The position numbers and the translations under genes are program-made. A stretch of 64,000 bases of DNA, taken from assembly GCA_900552455.1 (NCBI GenBank), contig URZX01000012.1, forward strand, positions 1-64,000. Reading direction: 5' to 3'. This DNA is from an uncultured Peptococcaceae bacterium (GTDB taxonomy: Bacteria > Bacillota > Peptococcia > Peptococcales > Peptococcaceae). Under the pieces are notes generated by a model. The model saw nothing but the letters and a program-made list of their open reading frames with translations. It was not told where the DNA came from and ran no database searches. Each line of letters opens with the position of its first letter. The first letter of the stretch is position 1. Positions 61,329 to 64,000 of this stretch are shown here, piece by piece.

Positions 61329-63023
61329 ATGCAGAAGCATGACTGGATCGCGCGCCTGCCGGAGGCTTCGCTCGTCGGGATGGCGCGCAATCTGCGCAGG
61401 AATTGGTTTTTTCCGGTTTCGGCGCTGGCATATTTTTTATCAGAAACGCGCGGCGCAGAATATAATGTGCAGGAGGGCGCGCTGGCGCTGGCTTTTCTGG
61501 TGCTGTGCGCGGTCAGCACGCAAAGCGCGGATCTCTGGCGCGTGACGCGTACGCTGCCATGGTATCTGCAGTTTTGGGCGCTGCTTTCTGCGGCGGGTGC
61601 GGCGTGGCATTGCTACGCGTTCGGCGCGGTGATGTTTCCGGGGCAGCCGCTGTTGGTGGCGCTGGCGGAAATGCTGGGCACTGGCGCGGATCTGTCGCGG
61701 GTATTGGCGGTGTGCTGCGGGCTGGGGGGATTTCCGTTTCTCTATGTTGGCATGTCCTACCTCTGGTCGACGCTCTGGCGGTTGGCTGGCGAGCTGCGGC
61801 TGTTCGCTGATCTGCACTGGGCGGAGCGCGTGCTCTACGCGCTGATGGCGCTGGGATTCATTGGGTTTGCAGCGTGGGCATTTTTCCAGTCGACGGGATT
61901 TTACAGCGCCACGAATGAGGGGTATGATATTGTCTACACGGCGGACACGGATTCGCTTTTTAATAACATGGCGTATCTGGCGCTGACGTATGTGGAAAAC
62001 GATCTGCGGCAGCCGCTGTTTGCGATCTTTGCGGCGCCGTTTGCAGGCGTGCCGTATCTGCTGACACAGCTTTTTGGCGCATCGCCGACGGTGTTGGCTG
62101 TGCTTTTGAACAGTGTGCAGATCCTTATGATCTGTGGCGCGAATCTGATGCTTGCAAGCCTGGCGACAAAATCGCCTGTCCGACGGGCTGTGTTTATGCT
62201 GGCGCTCGGCGCAAGCTACACGACGCTGTTGAACACGCTGATGCTTGAACAATATGTGACGGCGTATTTCTGGCTGATGCTGGCGGCAAGCTGCATCTGC
62301 ACGGAACGCACGCAGGAGCGGCTTGGCTTTTATGGCGCGACGGGATCGCTTTTGACGAATGTGGCGCTGGCGCCGTGGTTCAGCGCGCACAATCCGCTGC
62401 GTTCGCCGCTGCGCTGGCTGGGCGATATGATCAAGCTGGGGCTGTCGTTCATTGTGGTGATGCTGGCGTTTGCGCGCTTCGATGTGATCTGGTCGGTGGT
62501 GCCAAAGCTGGCGTCGTTGTTTAAATTCACGGGCAGCGATGGCTGGCCGTTTGTCGATCGTGTGCGCCAGTTTGTGAGCTTTGTGCACGATTGTTTTCTT
62601 GCGCCGGTCGCGAGTGTGAGCCAGGGATTTGCGCCAGACGGAATCCTTTCCTGGCGGCTGGATTATGTGTTCACATGGAACGGCTGCGGGCTGGTGCTGT
62701 TGGTGCTCATGTTCGCTGGTTTTCTCCTGAGCCGCCGCGACAAACTGAGCCAGCTGGCGTTCTACTGGACGCTCTTTTCCTTTGTGCTGCTTGCTGTCAT
62801 CGGCTGGGGCACATGGGAAAGCGGGCTCATCCTCTACGCGCTGTATTTCGGCTGGGCCTATTTCCTGTTGCTCTTCCGACTGATCGAAAAGATCGCCGAG
62901 AAGCTCCACGCGGCCTGGCTGACGCCGCTTGTGCTCTGTGCGGCTGCAGCGCTGATGCTCTGGGACAATCTCCCGGGGATTGGCGCGCTGATCGATTACT
63001 GTATCACTTACTTTCCTTTATAA
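61329..63023 (+). CDS. Large polytopic membrane protein, possible GT-C-type glycosyltransferase
   Basis: A 564-residue protein with about 13 membrane helices. After two helix groups, a soluble loop carries EGYDIVYTADTDSLFNNM, where the acidic residues recall the first extracytosolic loop of GT-C glycosyltransferases. The remaining helices are unremarkable. The frame opens at 61290, but the ATG at 61329 has an AAGGAGGA site. It lies 12 nt before the UbiA-family gene, so the two form an operon. Together they could build or use a polyprenyl-linked sugar; this is inferred. Confidence 0.5.
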   Translation: MQKHDWIARLPEASLVGMARNLRRNWFFPVSALAYFLSETRGAEYNVQEGALALAFLVLCAVSTQSADLWRVTRTLPWYLQFWALLSAAGAAWHCYAFGAVMFPGQPLLVALAEMLGTGADLSRVLAVCCGLGGFPFLYVGMSYLWSTLWRLAGELRLFADLHWAERVLYALMALGFIGFAAWAFFQSTGFYSATNEGYDIVYTADTDSLFNNMAYLALTYVENDLRQPLFAIFAAPFAGVPYLLTQLFGASPTVLAVLLNSVQILMICGANLMLASLATKSPVRRAVFMLALGASYTTLLNTLMLEQYVTAYFWLMLAASCICTERTQERLGFYGATGSLLTNVALAPWFSAHNPLRSPLRWLGDMIKLGLSFIVVMLAFARFDVIWSVVPKLASLFKFTGSDGWPFVDRVRQFVSFVHDCFLAPVASVSQGFAPDGILSWRLDYVFTWNGCGLVLLVLMFAGFLLSRRDKLSQLAFYWTLFSFVLLAVIGWGTWESGLILYALYFGWAYFLLLFRLIEKIAEKLHAAWLTPLVLCAAAALMLWDNLPGIGALIDYCITYFPL

Positions 63024-63035
63024 GGGGGTTTCCTG

Positions 63036-63896
63036 ATGACCCGTTATCTCAAGCTGATGCGCGTTCATCATTATATGAAAAACCTGCTCGTGTTCGCGGC
63101 GCTGGTCGCCAGCGGCGAGCTCTTTGATGCGTCCAAGCTCGGCGCTGGGGTGCTGGGTTTTGTGGCGTTTTGCGCGACGGCTTCGGCGATCTACATCATC
63201 AACGACATCCGCGATCGCGACAAGGACCGCCTGCATCCGACAAAATGCAAGCGGCCGATCGCTGCCGGGACGGTGTCGGTGCAGAGCGCAGGCGTGCTGG
63301 CTGTGGTGCTTTTGATCATCGCGGCGATCGCTAATGCGCCGGTGTTTCATCCGGCGGCGGCTGCGCTGTTGGCGACGTATTTCCTGCTCAATCTGGCCTA
63401 CAGCTTTGGGCTCAAGGATGTGCCGATCGTCGACATTGCGATCCTGGCGGCAGGATTTGTGCTGCGCGTTATCTACGGCGCGATCCTCACGGAGATCGTC
63501 ATTTCCAACTGGCTCTATCTCGCTGTGTTCGCGCTGTCCTTCTATCTGGCGCTGGGAAAACGCCGCGGCGAGCTGCTGACAGTCGGCAAAGGGAGCACGC
63601 GCGCTGTGCTCAAAGCGTATCCGCTGGATTTTCTCAACCGCAGCATGAACATGTGCTTGACGCTGGCGAATGTTTTCTACGCGCTCTGGAGCATGGATCA
63701 GGTGACGACCTCTTTTTACCACAACCGTTTTCTCATTTTCACAGTGCCGATCGTGCTTTTGATCACGCTCAAATACAGCCTGACGATCGAAGGCGCCAGC
63801 GACGGCGATCCTGTCGAGGTGCTGCTCCACGACAAGATCCTGCTCATGCTGGTGATCCTCTATCTGGCTGTGATGCTGGGCATCCTCTATATCTGA
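63036..63896 (+). CDS. UbiA-family prenyltransferase, decaprenyl-phosphate phosphoribosyltransferase-like
   Basis: A 286-residue membrane enzyme with about nine helices. The first acidic motif is NDIRDRDKDRLHPTKCKRPI and the N-terminus reads RVHHYMKNLLVF. Both are typical of the branch that transfers phosphoribose from PRPP to a polyprenyl phosphate, as in mycobacterial arabinan synthesis. Other UbiA members make quinones or haem, so the substrate is not certain. It is co-transcribed with the preceding membrane protein. Confidence 0.82.
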   Translation: MTRYLKLMRVHHYMKNLLVFAALVASGELFDASKLGAGVLGFVAFCATASAIYIINDIRDRDKDRLHPTKCKRPIAAGTVSVQSAGVLAVVLLIIAAIANAPVFHPAAAALLATYFLLNLAYSFGLKDVPIVDIAILAAGFVLRVIYGAILTEIVISNWLYLAVFALSFYLALGKRRGELLTVGKGSTRAVLKAYPLDFLNRSMNMCLTLANVFYALWSMDQVTTSFYHNRFLIFTVPIVLLITLKYSLTIEGASDGDPVEVLLHDKILLMLVILYLAVMLGILYI

Positions 63897-63901
63897 ACGC
63901 C

Positions 63902-63946
63902 AAACGACCGCCGAACGGGTAAATGCTCGATCGACGGTCGTTTTTT
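63902..63946. terminator. Terminator after the UbiA-family gene
   Basis: 9-bp arms AAACGACCG (63902-63910) and CGGTCGTTT (63935-63943), followed by TTT. Probably shared by the convergent gene at the right edge. Confidence 0.75.
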
Positions 63947-63954
63947 CTGCGCTC

Positions 63955-64000
63955 TTACAGCACCAGAGATGGGGCGCTGTAGACGCGGGCGGCGAGTTCC
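63955..64000 (-). CDS. 3' end of a minus-strand gene cut by the right edge
   Basis: The minus strand reads ELAARVYSAPSLVL and then a stop at 63955-63957, 12 nt before the terminator. Fourteen codons are too few to name the product. The call rests on position relative to the terminator. Confidence 0.35.
   Translation of the reverse strand, partial: ELAARVYSAPSLVL

Overview
The window is a 64 kb chromosomal segment of a Gram-positive-lineage bacterium (Bacillota). Evidence for this is the SLH-domain surface proteins, the strong AGGAGG-type ribosome binding sites, the PgpH/PhoH/YbeY/Era operon order, AtpZ-AtpI ahead of the ATP synthase genes, and BrnQ, MgtE and PPK2 of Firmicutes type. Base composition is fairly GC-rich. 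An 11-gene complex I without nuoE, nuoF or nuoG, a formate/nitrite channel and a desulfoferrodoxin-like protein suggest an anaerobe, perhaps Peptococcaceae- or Negativicutes-like. The family is not proven by the sequence alone. No rRNA, tRNA, CRISPR array, prophage or transposase was seen.

Layout. 1-8.1 kb (minus): one operon, phoH-pgpH-ybeY-era-mgtE-CPBP protease-23S rRNA uracil methyltransferase (cut by the left edge). 8.1-15.7 kb: a mixed block with a YjdF-like membrane protein, a Fic enzyme, a formate/nitrite channel, an alpha/beta hydrolase, an SLH-anchored amidohydrolase and ung. 15.7-25.9 kb (minus): nuoABCDHIJKLMN. 26.2-33.6 kb (minus): atpZ-atpI-atpB-atpE-atpE-atpF-atpH-atpA-atpG-atpD-atpC with two identical c-subunit genes. 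33.7-35.5 kb: UDP-GlcNAc 2-epimerase and dCMP deaminase. 35.7-39.0 kb (minus): SPFH protein, two DUF1648-like membrane proteins, a 58-residue ribbon-helix-helix protein and a YbjQ protein, behind a promoter carrying two 8-bp palindromes. 39.0-42.5 kb (plus): nitroreductase, XRE membrane regulator, two-component system. 42.5-47.1 kb (minus): a gliding-type ABC export operon in which three consecutive genes each look damaged. 47.2-55.0 kb: a 27-residue membrane peptide unit, a nucleoid-associated protein, BrnQ, a repeat-flanked AAA ATPase, a two-domain PPK2 with a Lys/acid-rich partner, and a patatin. 55.0-61.1 kb: a lipoprotein, an SLH/beta-helix surface protein with a structured leader, an XRE-desulfoferrodoxin fusion, a candidate small RNA and an ArsC/Spx-like protein. 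61.3-63.9 kb (plus): a polytopic membrane protein and a UbiA-family prenyltransferase. The right edge cuts a minus-strand gene.

How the genes fit together. The nuo and atp operons are adjacent and co-oriented: complex I builds an ion gradient and the F-type ATPase uses or maintains it. The c subunits carry a Gln/Glu-Thr pattern that may mean Na+ coupling. The left operon combines RNA maturation (YbeY, Era, RlmD-like), c-di-AMP breakdown (PgpH) and Mg2+ uptake (MgtE). The most unusual items are the triple-lesion ABC operon, the ATPase between ~128-bp direct repeats, the PPK2/Lys-rich pair, the palindromic operator of the SPFH operon, the structured surface-protein leaders, and two short self-contained transcription units.
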